A DNA stretch of 64,000 bases from Salaquimonas sp041736675 (GTDB lineage Bacteria > Pseudomonadota > Alphaproteobacteria > Rhizobiales > Rhizobiaceae), in assembly GCA_041736675.1 (NCBI GenBank), contig JBGSTD010000009.1, positions 178,321 to 242,320 on the forward strand, read 5' to 3'. The notes beneath the pieces were generated by a model. That model did no database searches. It had not been told where the DNA came from and was given only the letters and a program-made list of their open reading frames with translations. Below, one piece after another: positions 52,043 through 60,945 of the stretch; position 1 is the first letter of the stretch, and every line of letters begins with the position of its first letter. Both the position numbers and the translations under genes were made by a program.

Positions 52043-54313
52043 CTAGTCTTCCTGTTTTTGAAGCATCATTGCAGCCAGAATATTTGAATAATCATCTGTC
52101 CATGCAGTAAAGCCGTTGGCTTTTGTCAACTCAAGGTTTTTGTCCTGAGACAGCGATCCGAGTTCAACATCGTTGCGGCTAATGAATGCCACGAGACTTT
52201 TCAGCTTCTTGGTCTGTGGTGGATAATTGTCACCGGTGACGGATCCAACGCGCGCTTGCAGTCCAAGTTCTTCTGCATTGGCAGCAAGAACAGGGGCAAG
52301 GTTCATATGGCGGTTGGATATGTGCATAACCAAAAGTCCGTCTTCTTTCATTTTGCTGCGATAAAGTTTCATTGCCTCAACCGTCAGCAAATGCACCGGA
52401 ATGGAGTCAGATGAAAACGCATCAATGATCAAAAGATCATATTTTCCGGCAGGTTCCTTTCCGAGTGTCAATCGCGCATCGCCAACGATCATCCGAGAAT
52501 CCGGGGCGCAATTTGGAACAAAGCCAAACACATCCTTTCTCTTGGCCAAATCGATCATCAACTGATCAATCTCGTAAAAGTCCCAGTTTTCTCCAGATTG
52601 TTTATAGCAAGCAAGACTACCTGAACCCAATCCGACAACACCTACATTTTCAATAATACCGTTGCGGCGTTCACGCATTGCTGCAATCGAGCGCGCCATA
52701 CCGCTGTCAAAATGATAGTAGGTCAATGGCTCAGGGCGCGGAGAGTCAAGTCCACCGTCGCCACTGCCAAGCCTAACCGCCCCATGAACCGTTGTTCCGT
52801 GTTGAAGGATGCGTATTCCAAGTTCTTCTGAATCAAGCACAGTAGTTACACCGAAGAAACTGCGTTCCTTGAACAAGGGATGCTCAATCTGGAAGTTCAA
52901 GAAGACCAGAAACGTCAGCGCCAACATCAACCCACCTTGCTGATATGCCCTCTCCTTCATCACCTGAAATACAGCGAGGTTGACCAGAATAAGGCAGAGG
53001 ATCAAAACCAGGACTGCTTTGGAATTGGGGATAAATTCACGCCAGCTTCCATCGAGAACAAAGATCATGGATAGCGCAAGCGCAACAACCATCACACCCG
53101 ATCTGAAACCGATGCGCGCCACTTCCTTGCTGGCAAACAGTGAAATGATCAGAAGCAGCGGATACTCGGCAATCTTCACAAATATAACCGGAGCAACCAG
53201 GCTGGTGAAAACTCCACCGATCAAGCCTCCTACGGACATCAGGAAATAGAATTCGGTCAAATGGCTGGCAGCAGGTCTTTTCGCAGCCATTGCGCCATGG
53301 GCAACAAGCGCCACCAGGAAAAACAGTGAGTAGTGAAACAGAATATTGAGCCATCCCGGCACCTGGATCTGCTGAAAGAGCGTAATCAGACCTACCAGTA
53401 TCGCCGGAATGAGAAGCTTTTCCAAAAGCACTGGCGAAACGATCTGACGCTTTGCAAAAACTATCACAAATGTTGCCAGAAATAGGGCCAAAGGAATTAC
53501 CCAAAGGAACGGTGCCGATGCAACATCAGTTGAAACGAATGACGTAACAGCAACGAGCAATGCGGAAGGGATCGCAGCAAGCCCAATCCATGACAAACGG
53601 TCTTTGGTTGTTGGTTTGGTCGCTGCAAATTCTGAAATATTGCGATTGATTTCGTAGTTGGCACGCGAACGTAAAACAAACATCGCGCAAAATGCGATAC
53701 CAATCGCCAAAATTCCAAATCCCCCACTCCAAAGTAGGGACTGTGTTTTGACTGCGAATAATGGCTCGAAGAAAAGGATATACAAAAACAGCGATGCAAA
53801 ACTGCCTATGTTGCTGGCTGCATATAGAAAATAGGGATCCTTTGCATAGGGATGGTCAGTCCTTGAGAACCAGGCTTGAAGCAAGGGTCCGTTTGCGGAA
53901 ACAGCAAAAAACGGCAGGCCAACAGTAACCGTGAAAAGTCCGATTAGCCACGGCACCTGCCCGCTATTGGGAACGTCCGACCAATTCTCAGGAATGGCAA
54001 TTGGAAGCGCAATAAACGCGACAAGCATGACGCCCAAATGGATCAGGGACGAGTTGCGGGAGCTGAAATAGCGGATCAGAAGATGCGCGTAGCCATAGCC
54101 CAGCAACAACATTGACTGGAAAAATACCATTGCCACGGACCAGACACCCGGCGAACCACCGAGTTTGGGCAGAACGATCTTGGTAAAATAGGGCTGCACA
54201 GAAAAAAGAAGGAACGCACTCAGGAACAAGGTAGCAGTGAAAACCGGCACCATGATTGCACCAAGTCCTGCCAGCTGGCGTGGCTGCGCTGCTTCGAATT
54301 GTACTTCAGACAT
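52043..54313 (-). CDS. Fused membrane/spermidine synthase-like protein
   Basis: A 756-residue protein. The N-terminal 470 residues have about 13 hydrophobic helices, like the membrane part of fused MFS/spermidine synthases. The C-terminal 230 are a Rossmann fold with GVVGLGSGSLACYKQSGENW, DFYEIDQLMIDLAKR, RMIVGDARLTL and DLLIIDAFSSDSIPVHLL. The Asp in IIDAF is the catalytic position of polyamine synthases. The glycine-rich motif is GLGSGS rather than the usual GGGDG, so true aminopropyl transfer is uncertain. Separate minus-strand gene. Confidence 0.88.
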   Translation of the reverse strand: MSEVQFEAAQPRQLAGLGAIMVPVFTATLFLSAFLLFSVQPYFTKIVLPKLGGSPGVWSVAMVFFQSMLLLGYGYAHLLIRYFSSRNSSLIHLGVMLVAFIALPIAIPENWSDVPNSGQVPWLIGLFTVTVGLPFFAVSANGPLLQAWFSRTDHPYAKDPYFLYAASNIGSFASLFLYILFFEPLFAVKTQSLLWSGGFGILAIGIAFCAMFVLRSRANYEINRNISEFAATKPTTKDRLSWIGLAAIPSALLVAVTSFVSTDVASAPFLWVIPLALFLATFVIVFAKRQIVSPVLLEKLLIPAILVGLITLFQQIQVPGWLNILFHYSLFFLVALVAHGAMAAKRPAASHLTEFYFLMSVGGLIGGVFTSLVAPVIFVKIAEYPLLLIISLFASKEVARIGFRSGVMVVALALSMIFVLDGSWREFIPNSKAVLVLILCLILVNLAVFQVMKERAYQQGGLMLALTFLVFLNFQIEHPLFKERSFFGVTTVLDSEELGIRILQHGTTVHGAVRLGSGDGGLDSPRPEPLTYYHFDSGMARSIAAMRERRNGIIENVGVVGLGSGSLACYKQSGENWDFYEIDQLMIDLAKRKDVFGFVPNCAPDSRMIVGDARLTLGKEPAGKYDLLIIDAFSSDSIPVHLLTVEAMKLYRSKMKEDGLLVMHISNRHMNLAPVLAANAEELGLQARVGSVTGDNYPPQTKKLKSLVAFISRNDVELGSLSQDKNLELTKANGFTAWTDDYSNILAAMMLQKQED

Positions 54314-54395
54314 TGATATTTCCCCGATTCCGTTTGGAACAACATAGGGATAATTGCTTAATAAAAGACGAAATGCGGCAATTTCGATGGGTCGC

Positions 54396-54860
54396 TCACG
54401 ATGATGGTAATGTTTTACCGTATACCTTGTCTGCCCTTTCCTCGAATGCCTTGGTGAAGCGCTTGAACGCTGTTTCGAACATCGACCCCATCAACATGCC
54501 CAACATCCGGCTCTTGAACTCATAATCGATGGTGAAGTGCACCTCGCACGAGTGAATATCAATGGATTTGAACTTCCAGCGGTTGTCGAGATATTTGAAC
54601 GGACCATCCAGATACTGGACATTGATCAGGAGATTTTCAGGATCAATCATAACCTGGCTGGTAAACGTCTCTCTTATCGCCTTGTATCCGACAGTCATAT
54701 CGGCAATCAGCATTTCCCGCCCGCCCTTTTCGCGGCGTGACTTTATGGTCAAGCCTTCACAAAGTGGCAGAAATTCCGGATAGTGCTGGATATCCGCAAC
54801 AAGATCAAACATGTCTTGCGCCGAATGCGAAACCGGGTGGTGCTTTTCAAAACTTGGCAA
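54396..54860 (-). CDS. RatA/COQ10 family (SRPBCC) protein
   Basis: A 154-residue START-like fold protein. It opens PSFEKHHPVSHSAQDMFDLVADIQHYPEFLPLC, the well-kept N-terminal block of the Coq10/RatA group, and ends VSDYEFKSRMLG-type sequence (TIDYEFKSRMLGMLMGSMF). These proteins bind ubiquinone and help it work in respiration; E. coli RatA was also reported as a ribosome-directed toxin. Which applies cannot be told. It starts six bases after the lipA stop, so it is probably co-transcribed. Confidence 0.88.
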   Translation of the reverse strand: MPSFEKHHPVSHSAQDMFDLVADIQHYPEFLPLCEGLTIKSRREKGGREMLIADMTVGYKAIRETFTSQVMIDPENLLINVQYLDGPFKYLDNRWKFKSIDIHSCEVHFTIDYEFKSRMLGMLMGSMFETAFKRFTKAFEERADKVYGKTLPSS

Positions 54861-54866
54861 TGGAAA

Positions 54867-55844
54867 TCAAGCCTTGGCCAATTGAGCGTCGCGGGCGACT
54901 CTCAACCGGGCAAAATCTTCACCGGCGTGGTGAGACGAGCGCGTTAGCGGGGTCGCGGAGACCATCAGGAAACCCTTTGTATCAGCAACAGTCTCATAGG
55001 ATTTGAACTCTTCCGGCGTAACAAAACGAACCACTTCATGGTGTTTGCGTGTGGGCGCCAGATACTGCCCAATGGTGATGAAATCGACCTGCGCGGTTCT
55101 AAGATCATCCATAAGTTGCAGCACTTCGTTGCGCTCTTCACCCAGCCCGACCATGATCCCGGACTTTGTAAACATAGTCGGATCAAGTTCCTTCACCCTC
55201 TGCAACAGGCGAATTGAATGAAAATACCTGGCCCCAGGCCTGACCGTCAGATAGTTTGAAGCAACGGTTTCCAGATTGTGGTTGAATACATCAGGCTTTG
55301 CCGCAACAACTTTCTCCAGTGCGCCTTCCTTGCGCAAAAAATCGGGTGTCAGAATTTCAATTGTGGTTTTTGGCGATCGGCGCCGGATGGCCTCGATTGT
55401 TTCGACAAAATGTTGGGCGCCGCCATCATCCAGGTCATCGCGGTCAACGCTGGTGATAACCACATGTTCGAGACCGAGCTTGTCCACCGCATCAGCAACA
55501 TTTTCAGGTTCGTTGGCATCCAGCGGTTGCGGCATTCCGGTGCGCACATTGCAGAAGGCGCATGCCCTCGTGCAGGTGTCGCCCATGATCATCATGGTCG
55601 CATGCTTTTTCGACCAGCATTCACCGATATTGGGGCAACCGGCTTCCTCGCACACTGTCACCAATCCATTGGCTTTGACAATCTTGCGTGTCACTTCATA
55701 GACTGGCGATCCACCGGCTTTCACCCTGATCCAGTCAGGCTTTTTGACAACAACGTTTTCCGGTTTTTTGGCCTTTTCCGGATGACGCGGTTTTTCCGTG
55801 TCGCCCGGGCGCAAGCCATTGACTGTGTCCAATAATGTGACCAT
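54867..55844 (-). CDS. lipA: Lipoyl synthase
   Basis: A 325-residue radical SAM enzyme inserting two sulfurs into octanoyl groups on E2/H proteins. The auxiliary cluster motif is CEEAGCPNIGEC and the radical SAM motif CTRACAFCNV. RSSYHAGEDF-like RSSHHAGEDFARL ends the fold. ATG at 55844 has AGGA upstream; a TTG at 55862 would add six residues. Located with pyruvate dehydrogenase genes whose E1 beta and E2 subunits carry the lipoyl domains it serves. Confidence 0.97.
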   Translation of the reverse strand: MVTLLDTVNGLRPGDTEKPRHPEKAKKPENVVVKKPDWIRVKAGGSPVYEVTRKIVKANGLVTVCEEAGCPNIGECWSKKHATMMIMGDTCTRACAFCNVRTGMPQPLDANEPENVADAVDKLGLEHVVITSVDRDDLDDGGAQHFVETIEAIRRRSPKTTIEILTPDFLRKEGALEKVVAAKPDVFNHNLETVASNYLTVRPGARYFHSIRLLQRVKELDPTMFTKSGIMVGLGEERNEVLQLMDDLRTAQVDFITIGQYLAPTRKHHEVVRFVTPEEFKSYETVADTKGFLMVSATPLTRSSHHAGEDFARLRVARDAQLAKA

Positions 55845-55873
55845 TCGTTTTGTTCCTGCCAATGAGGCCTGGT

Positions 55874-56284
55874 TTATTTCTTGTCTGACTTGCTGTGATA
55901 TATCGGCGGCAATGGCTGGTTTTCAATGTTCTTTTCAACAGTTCCACCCTGGCTTCCCACGTCACCGTTAAAAACCTGACCATTGTTTTTACGATGGACA
56001 CGATCGCGCTGCGGCATTTCTCGTTTGCCAAAAAACCACAAAATACCGATTGCCCCAAGTGTGGCCACCACCAGATTGCCGACAAAGCCGTACCACTCAA
56101 AACCCAGCATTGATGCTGCCGTTCCACCTACAAAAGAACCTGCAATGCCAACAAGGATATTCGTTAGTAATCCATGTTCACGGTTCATTGCCCGCTCGGC
56201 AATCCAGCCCGCCAGGAAACCGATAAGCAGCATCCCGAAAAAGCCGACACCGGCCATACCCATGATCAGCGATGGTTCATTCAT
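55874..56284 (-). CDS. GlsB/YeaQ/YmgE-type membrane protein with C-terminal extension
   Basis: A 136-residue protein. Residues 1-85 have three hydrophobic, Gly-rich helices (GMLLIGFLAGWIAERAM, LLTNILVGIAGSFVGGTAAS, LVVATLGAIGILWFFG), the pattern of the transglycosylase-associated/GlsB family. The remaining 50 residues are polar and charged, unlike the short family norm. Often stress-induced; the molecular role is unknown. It forms a tandem pair with the gene at 56296 (11-base gap). Confidence 0.82.
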   Translation of the reverse strand: MNEPSLIMGMAGVGFFGMLLIGFLAGWIAERAMNREHGLLTNILVGIAGSFVGGTAASMLGFEWYGFVGNLVVATLGAIGILWFFGKREMPQRDRVHRKNNGQVFNGDVGSQGGTVEKNIENQPLPPIYHSKSDKK

Positions 56285-56295
56285 GTCCCTGTCCC

Positions 56296-56544
56296 TCAGG
56301 CTATCATGCGTGCCAGAAGAACCACGATTATGGCTCCGATAGCCGAAGTTATAATCTGGTTGACGATGGCACTACCCGTTGAAAGATTGATCTTAAGGGC
56401 ATTAAACAGAAAGCCGCCGACGAATGAGCCGACTACACCGATGATGATGTAATACAGCAAGCCGCCGCCGCCAACGACAATGCTGGCCAACAATCCGGCT
56501 ACGGCGCCCACTAAAAGAAATACGATCAGTGCTTTTGCGTCCAT
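56296..56544 (-). CDS. GlsB/YeaQ/YmgE-type membrane protein
   Basis: An 82-residue, almost wholly hydrophobic protein with three Gly-rich helices (ALIVFLLVGAVAGLLASIVV, LLYYIIIGVVGSFVGGFLFN, IITSAIGAIIVVLLARM). This is the plain form of the family whose longer relative follows at 55874. A GGGGAG ribosome site precedes the ATG. It starts 27 bases after the lpdA stop, so both small genes are probably read from the lpdA promoter. Confidence 0.87.
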   Translation of the reverse strand: MDAKALIVFLLVGAVAGLLASIVVGGGGLLYYIIIGVVGSFVGGFLFNALKINLSTGSAIVNQIITSAIGAIIVVLLARMIA

Positions 56545-56571
56545 TTGTTTACTCCCCTTCAGGTTTCTAAA

Positions 56572-58017
56572 TTACGCATTCAGCGCGCGTCCATAGGCAT
56601 CCAGCACACTTTCTTTCATCATTTCAGACAAAGTCGGATGTGGGAAGATGGTGTGCATCAAATCTTCTTCGGTGGTCTCCAGACCCATCGCTATAACAAA
56701 ACCCTGGATCAACTCGGTAACTTCTGCGCCCACCATGTGCGCGCCAAGCAACTCGCCGGTCTTTTTATCAAATATCGTCTTGATCATGCCATTGTCTTCG
56801 CCCAGCGCGATGGCTTTGCCGTTGGCATTGAAATTGTACCTGCCAACCCGGACTTCCCTGCCCGCCGCCTTTGCTGTCACCTCATTGAGGCCAACCGATG
56901 CAACTTGCGGGTGACAATAGGTGCAGCCTGGAATCTGTTCTTTCTTCATGGGGTGAACGTTCGGCAATCCGGCAATTTTTTCAACGCATATGACACCTTC
57001 ATGCTCTGCCTTGTGGGCAAGCATCGGCGGCCCTGCTACATCGCCGATTGCATAAATGCCTTCGACGTTGGTTTTGCCATAGCCGTCAATGACAATGCAC
57101 CCGCGGTCTGTCTTGATGCCAAGCGCCTCAAGTCCGAGACCTTCAATGTTGCCTTGGACACCGACTGCTGAAATCAGACGGTCGGCTTCCATCACCTGCG
57201 TTTTACCATCCTTGGTTTCAACAGTTGCCTTGATTGAATTTGAACCCTTTTCAACCTTGGTCACCTTGGCTTCAGTGATGATTTTCAGACCCTGTTTTTC
57301 CAATGATTTGCGGGCAATTCCTGATATTTCGGGGTCTTCAACAGGCATGATATTTGGCATGAGTTCGACTACTGTCACATCACATCCCATGGAATTGTAA
57401 AATGAGGCGAATTCAATACCGATCGCGCCTGATCCCATCACCAATAGTTTCTTTGGGAGTTCCTGAGGAACCATTGCCTCGAAATAAGTCCAGATCAGTT
57501 TGCCATCAGGCTCGATACCGGGCAGCGCCCGAGGCCGCGCACCTGTGGCAACAATAATGTGCTTGGCTGTGTATTCACCCTCGCCCAATGTGCCTTTTGG
57601 CGCAGGATGTTGTGGCTCCATCGCCTTTTTCGTTGGTTTGCCGACAGTAACCTTGCCTTTACCGGCAAGTTTTGCCTCTCCCCAGATCACGTCGATCTTG
57701 TTCTTTTTCATCAGGAAGCCGACACCGCCATTGAGCCTGGCAGATACACCGCGCGAGCGTGCAACCACATCCTTTACATTGGCGGTCATTTTGCCTTCAA
57801 GAGTAAGGCCATAGTCCTTTGCATGGTCAGCAAAATGCTTGATTTCTGCTGAACGCAACAATGCCTTGGTCGGTATGCAGCCCCAGTTGAGACAGATACC
57901 GCCAAGGTGTTCGCGTTCCACAATCGCTGTCTTGAGACCGAGTTGAGCCGAGCGGATGGCTGTAACATAGCCGCCCGGCCCCGAACCGATGATGATAACG
58001 TCATATGCATTGGCCAT
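56572..58017 (-). CDS. lpdA: Dihydrolipoyl dehydrogenase (E3)
   Basis: A 481-residue flavoprotein that reoxidises dihydrolipoamide in the pyruvate dehydrogenase and related complexes. The N-terminal FAD loop is VIIGSGPGGYVTAIRSA; the redox pair is GGICLNWGCIPTK; the NAD loop is VMGSGAIGIEFASF; the C-terminal base is in HTIFPHPTLSE. Its position in the run with pdhB, pdhC and lipA supports service to pyruvate dehydrogenase. Confidence 0.97.
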   Translation of the reverse strand: MANAYDVIIIGSGPGGYVTAIRSAQLGLKTAIVEREHLGGICLNWGCIPTKALLRSAEIKHFADHAKDYGLTLEGKMTANVKDVVARSRGVSARLNGGVGFLMKKNKIDVIWGEAKLAGKGKVTVGKPTKKAMEPQHPAPKGTLGEGEYTAKHIIVATGARPRALPGIEPDGKLIWTYFEAMVPQELPKKLLVMGSGAIGIEFASFYNSMGCDVTVVELMPNIMPVEDPEISGIARKSLEKQGLKIITEAKVTKVEKGSNSIKATVETKDGKTQVMEADRLISAVGVQGNIEGLGLEALGIKTDRGCIVIDGYGKTNVEGIYAIGDVAGPPMLAHKAEHEGVICVEKIAGLPNVHPMKKEQIPGCTYCHPQVASVGLNEVTAKAAGREVRVGRYNFNANGKAIALGEDNGMIKTIFDKKTGELLGAHMVGAEVTELIQGFVIAMGLETTEEDLMHTIFPHPTLSEMMKESVLDAYGRALNA

Positions 58018-58078
58018 TGCCTGCTCCTTTGTTTCCGGGCTTGCTGCCCTTCTTGTCGAAACCGGAAGCAGGCAAATG

Positions 58079-58315
58079 TCAGTCAGCCAGCATTCCGTAA
58101 ATTTCGTCCTTCAACACCATGCGTCTTTTGCGCATTTTGTCCATGTTTAGATCGTCTGTCGGTTCAACATTCGTTTCAGCCCGGTGAACCGCCCGGTTAA
58201 CATCGTGGTACTCTTCAAACAGTTTTGAAAAATGCGCATTTGCCATTTTCAATGCGTGCATTTTTTCAACATGCTCTGGAAATTCTTCGGCCAGTTCGTG
58301 TGGTGTATGGGACAT
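58079..58315 (-). CDS. YdcH family (DUF465) protein
   Basis: A 78-residue helical protein: HALKMANAHFSKLFEEYHDVNRAVHRAE, then LNMDKMRKRRMVLKDEIYGML. This two-helix pattern with KxKRxxLKDEI at the end is the DUF465 mark. Role unknown, often a small abundant protein. 61 bases before the lpdA start, same strand. Confidence 0.88.
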   Translation of the reverse strand: MSHTPHELAEEFPEHVEKMHALKMANAHFSKLFEEYHDVNRAVHRAETNVEPTDDLNMDKMRKRRMVLKDEIYGMLAD

Positions 58316-58400
58316 GCAATCCTCCTTCGTTGATCATCCCCAACCCTAGCTTCCAGCCCTCACATTCTCCTTGATCGAGGTCAAACCTTGCAGTTTTACA

Positions 58401-58994
58401 TTACAATTCGGCCTTCATCAGCCACCATTCACCCTGTTCGCCATTCCCGGTTTTTGGTAACGAACACGTGCGATAAAAGCCGTTTTTCTCATAAAGCCTG
58501 ATTGCCGGCCGGTTATCGCCTTCAACCACAAGTGAAGAGACGGGGTAACCTCTGTTGCGGCCTTTGGCCAATGCCGTATCAAGCAATCTATCTGCAATTT
58601 TTCTGCCTCTCGCTTCAGGAAAAACACCGATACTATCGATGAACCAATCATGCGTCGCATTCGCAAACAATTCAAAAATTGGAATAAATCCTGGAAACAA
58701 TCGTTTCATCTCTTCACTCTCTTCATCAGGTCCAGGCATTTCATAGGCAGTTATTGCCCCCAATATTTCCGTATCATTTTCCGCCACAAATGCATTGCTC
58801 CAACCAAAAATCGAATTGCTGTCCGCGAAACGTTGCCGGGCAAAAACCAGCGGATTTTCCGCTTCACCTTTCCTGACAGCGTGCAACCAAAACTCAAATG
58901 ACAATCCTGCACTCGACATGTTGTCTATGATTGCGAGATCTGCCGCATCCCGTTTTTCAGCGGGCCTTATCGTGATTGCAGTATAATTGTTCAT
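58401..58994 (-). CDS. GNAT family N-acetyltransferase
   Basis: A 197-residue acetyltransferase. The fold starts AITIRPAEKRDAADLAII; the acetyl-CoA loop is GVFPEARGRKIADRLL near residue 125; SLVVEGDNRPAIRLYEKNGFY closes it. The substrate is unknown. The start overlaps by a few bases the possible start region of the opposite-strand gene. Confidence 0.88.
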   Translation of the reverse strand: MNNYTAITIRPAEKRDAADLAIIDNMSSAGLSFEFWLHAVRKGEAENPLVFARQRFADSNSIFGWSNAFVAENDTEILGAITAYEMPGPDEESEEMKRLFPGFIPIFELFANATHDWFIDSIGVFPEARGRKIADRLLDTALAKGRNRGYPVSSLVVEGDNRPAIRLYEKNGFYRTCSLPKTGNGEQGEWWLMKAEL

Positions 58995-59028
58995 CTTTTA
59001 TCGTATTGGCATCTTCCATGATGATTCT

Positions 59029-59277
59029 GTGGTACATAATTTGGATCCTGCAACACTCATTCCGGCATTCGGCTTCACAACCCTTCCTCTCCCGTTTCAA
59101 ATTGTGGCAGGCATTGTCGTGGCTTTTTCAGCCTTGAGGACTGTAATCGCGCTCCTTAGGTTTCGTTTGCACAGGGCGTTTGTTCTGGCATTTGGAACCT
59201 TTATTCTGGTCATGTTCTTCGTCCAGATATTGCCGACTTTGTGGTACGTTTCCACCAACGAAGTGTTTCCAAAATAA
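59029..59277 (+). CDS. Small membrane protein, unknown function
   Basis: An 82-residue protein with two hydrophobic helices (FQIVAGIVVAFSALRTVIAL and AFVLAFGTFILVMFFVQIL) separated by a basic loop (RFRLHR). Start unclear: TTG at 58987, GTG at 59029 or TTG at 59041 are in frame and none has a good ribosome site. It is followed on the same strand by a similar small gene (59329), with the same R-Arg/Phe loop style, so the two may be distant duplicates. Confidence 0.55.
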   Translation: MVHNLDPATLIPAFGFTTLPLPFQIVAGIVVAFSALRTVIALLRFRLHRAFVLAFGTFILVMFFVQILPTLWYVSTNEVFPK

Positions 59278-59328
59278 ACAAGATTGCTGCTTATTGAACT
59301 TGAACACGCACATAACCCGGATTGCTCC

Positions 59329-59616
59329 ATGGAATACCTGTTCTCCCTCATTTCCATCGACCAGATAACTGCTTTGCCGATAGTGGTCAGCGGTGCAGGC
59401 CTGTTTCTGATTTTCCTTTTCCTTGTGCGCTTTGTGCGATCGTTCTTTTCATTGCGGTTGATCAGGGCTTTTACGAGTCTGGTATATGCTTTCGTTGTTG
59501 CTGTCATTCTGTCCCAGGCAGGCCAGCATATTGCCGCCTTGTTTGGCATTGAAACACCGCCTGCTCAATCATCCTTTCAGGATGGCGGAGACGACAGGAG
59601 ACAGCGCCTCGCCTAA
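59329..59616 (+). CDS. Small membrane protein, unknown function
   Basis: A 95-residue protein with two hydrophobic helices: ALPIVVSGAGLFLIFLFLV and, after the basic loop (RFVRSFFSLRLIRAF), SLVYAFVVAVILSQAGQHIA. The last 20 residues are polar. ATG at 59329 starts the sensible reading. Its 3' end overlaps the convergent SGNH hydrolase gene by 48 bases. The layout helix-basic loop-helix matches the gene at 59029. Confidence 0.58.
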   Translation: MEYLFSLISIDQITALPIVVSGAGLFLIFLFLVRFVRSFFSLRLIRAFTSLVYAFVVAVILSQAGQHIAALFGIETPPAQSSFQDGGDDRRQRLA

Positions 59617-60213
59617 TTTGATTGTATTATCTTGATCAAGATGGACACCGTCCAGCGGTGACGTTTCTGCCACATGGCTTCCGTCAAAAAATCCGCAACT
59701 TTGCTCCATCGCAATTTGTGCGTACCATTTTGCCAGATGCGTTGAATGCGCAATGCCACCGGAAAATAGTTCAGCAAAGAAAAGGTCTTTCGTTTTACAC
59801 AAAGGTGGCGGCGCAACGACAAGAACTTTGGGAATTGGCATTCCCGGCCCCGGCACATGGTTCTGGACGATATGCACCAGGCGGCGCATGCCCTGCATCG
59901 CGGCAATCGCGGTTCCTGCGATATGCGGTTTCATATCGTTTGACCCGAGCATCAGGATCACCAGATCTAGAGGCGCGTGTGTGTAAAGTACTGTCGGCAA
60001 AATGCGCGCGCCGTTGCGGTCACTGTCCGACAGATCCTCGTCATAGGCTGTTGTTCGTCCGCGCAAACCATCTGTGATGACAGTGTAACCATCACCCAGC
60101 CTTGATGCGAGCACCTCAGGCAGCCGCGCGTCCTTGGGATGCCGTCCCCCTGTCGCGGGATCAGAACCCCAGGTCAAAGAGTCGCCAAAAAAGAGGATGG
60201 TTTTCTGCATCAT
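59569..60213 (-). CDS. SGNH/GDSL hydrolase (arylesterase-like)
   Basis: A 214-residue cytoplasmic esterase. Block I is FFGDSLTWGSD with the catalytic Ser near residue 11, block III is LGSNDMK, and block V is DGVHLDQ with the catalytic Asp and His. The family cleaves carboxyl esters, including arylesters and thioesters. ATG at 60213 leaves a single base after the upstream gene's stop; the frame is open to 60234. The substrate is unknown. Confidence 0.9.
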   Translation of the reverse strand: MMQKTILFFGDSLTWGSDPATGGRHPKDARLPEVLASRLGDGYTVITDGLRGRTTAYDEDLSDSDRNGARILPTVLYTHAPLDLVILMLGSNDMKPHIAGTAIAAMQGMRRLVHIVQNHVPGPGMPIPKVLVVAPPPLCKTKDLFFAELFSGGIAHSTHLAKWYAQIAMEQSCGFFDGSHVAETSPLDGVHLDQDNTIKLGEALSPVVSAILKG

Positions 60214-60214
60214 A

Positions 60215-60913
60215 TCAATGTTCCATCTTTCCAAGCGGTTGCCAAAGAAGCGCGGGATCGCCTGAATATCCTGATATCATGGTTACAATTTCGTTGGGTA
60301 TTCGTCCGCCTTGATAACCCAAAATTGCGAGATTTCCTTTTGCCGAATTTTTATAAAGGGCTATTGGATTAACTTTCCAACCTTCGGCAGTTTCCGACGC
60401 ATCAATGTATAAACTGTTCGCAAATGCCAATGATCCTGCGGTCCAAATGGAAAAACCTGCCGGGCCAACCCAGACCCTGACCGTCTTGGCGCCAATCGGT
60501 AAACCATATTGAGCTTCGAATACAGTTACACTGGAATTTTTGGTCGAAGTTGACCCACTATGATAGAGTTCAACAAGCGCGGTGCCAAACAGCGTTTCCA
60601 GTTTTAGTTTGTCGTATTGTCCAGATAAAACCGCTGCTCGCATTCCCAGTATTAAAAGCTGATCCTCAGGAGACAAGTTCTCAATGGCCACTTCACTACT
60701 TGTCAAAGCATGATCGCGTGACGTTTCAATCCAGTCCACCATACTTCCATTGGTCAACGCAGCCATTGTGACGCCATCTTGAGACTTTCGCGCCATTTCA
60801 TAACGGTTTACCGCTGACATCGCTTTCCCCACAATCGGGAACAACTGGGAAATGATTGCCAAGCTCACAACTGCAATAGTAACCACCGCTGAAAGCAGAA
60901 CCAGCTTTCTCAT
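60215..60913 (-). CDS. Membrane-anchored protein of unknown function
   Basis: A 232-residue protein with one N-terminal helix (LVLLSAVVTIAVVSLAIIS) and a soluble domain of about 200 residues, probably periplasmic. The domain is of mixed helix and strand, with no Cys or obvious catalytic motif. It is encoded between pdhC and the SGNH hydrolase, one base before the latter, so a shared function is possible. No family recognised. Confidence 0.7.
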   Translation of the reverse strand: MRKLVLLSAVVTIAVVSLAIISQLFPIVGKAMSAVNRYEMARKSQDGVTMAALTNGSMVDWIETSRDHALTSSEVAIENLSPEDQLLILGMRAAVLSGQYDKLKLETLFGTALVELYHSGSTSTKNSSVTVFEAQYGLPIGAKTVRVWVGPAGFSIWTAGSLAFANSLYIDASETAEGWKVNPIALYKNSAKGNLAILGYQGGRIPNEIVTMISGYSGDPALLWQPLGKMEH

Positions 60914-60945
60914 TTACCGCTTCCCTTTGTTTGGATCGCTTTCAA

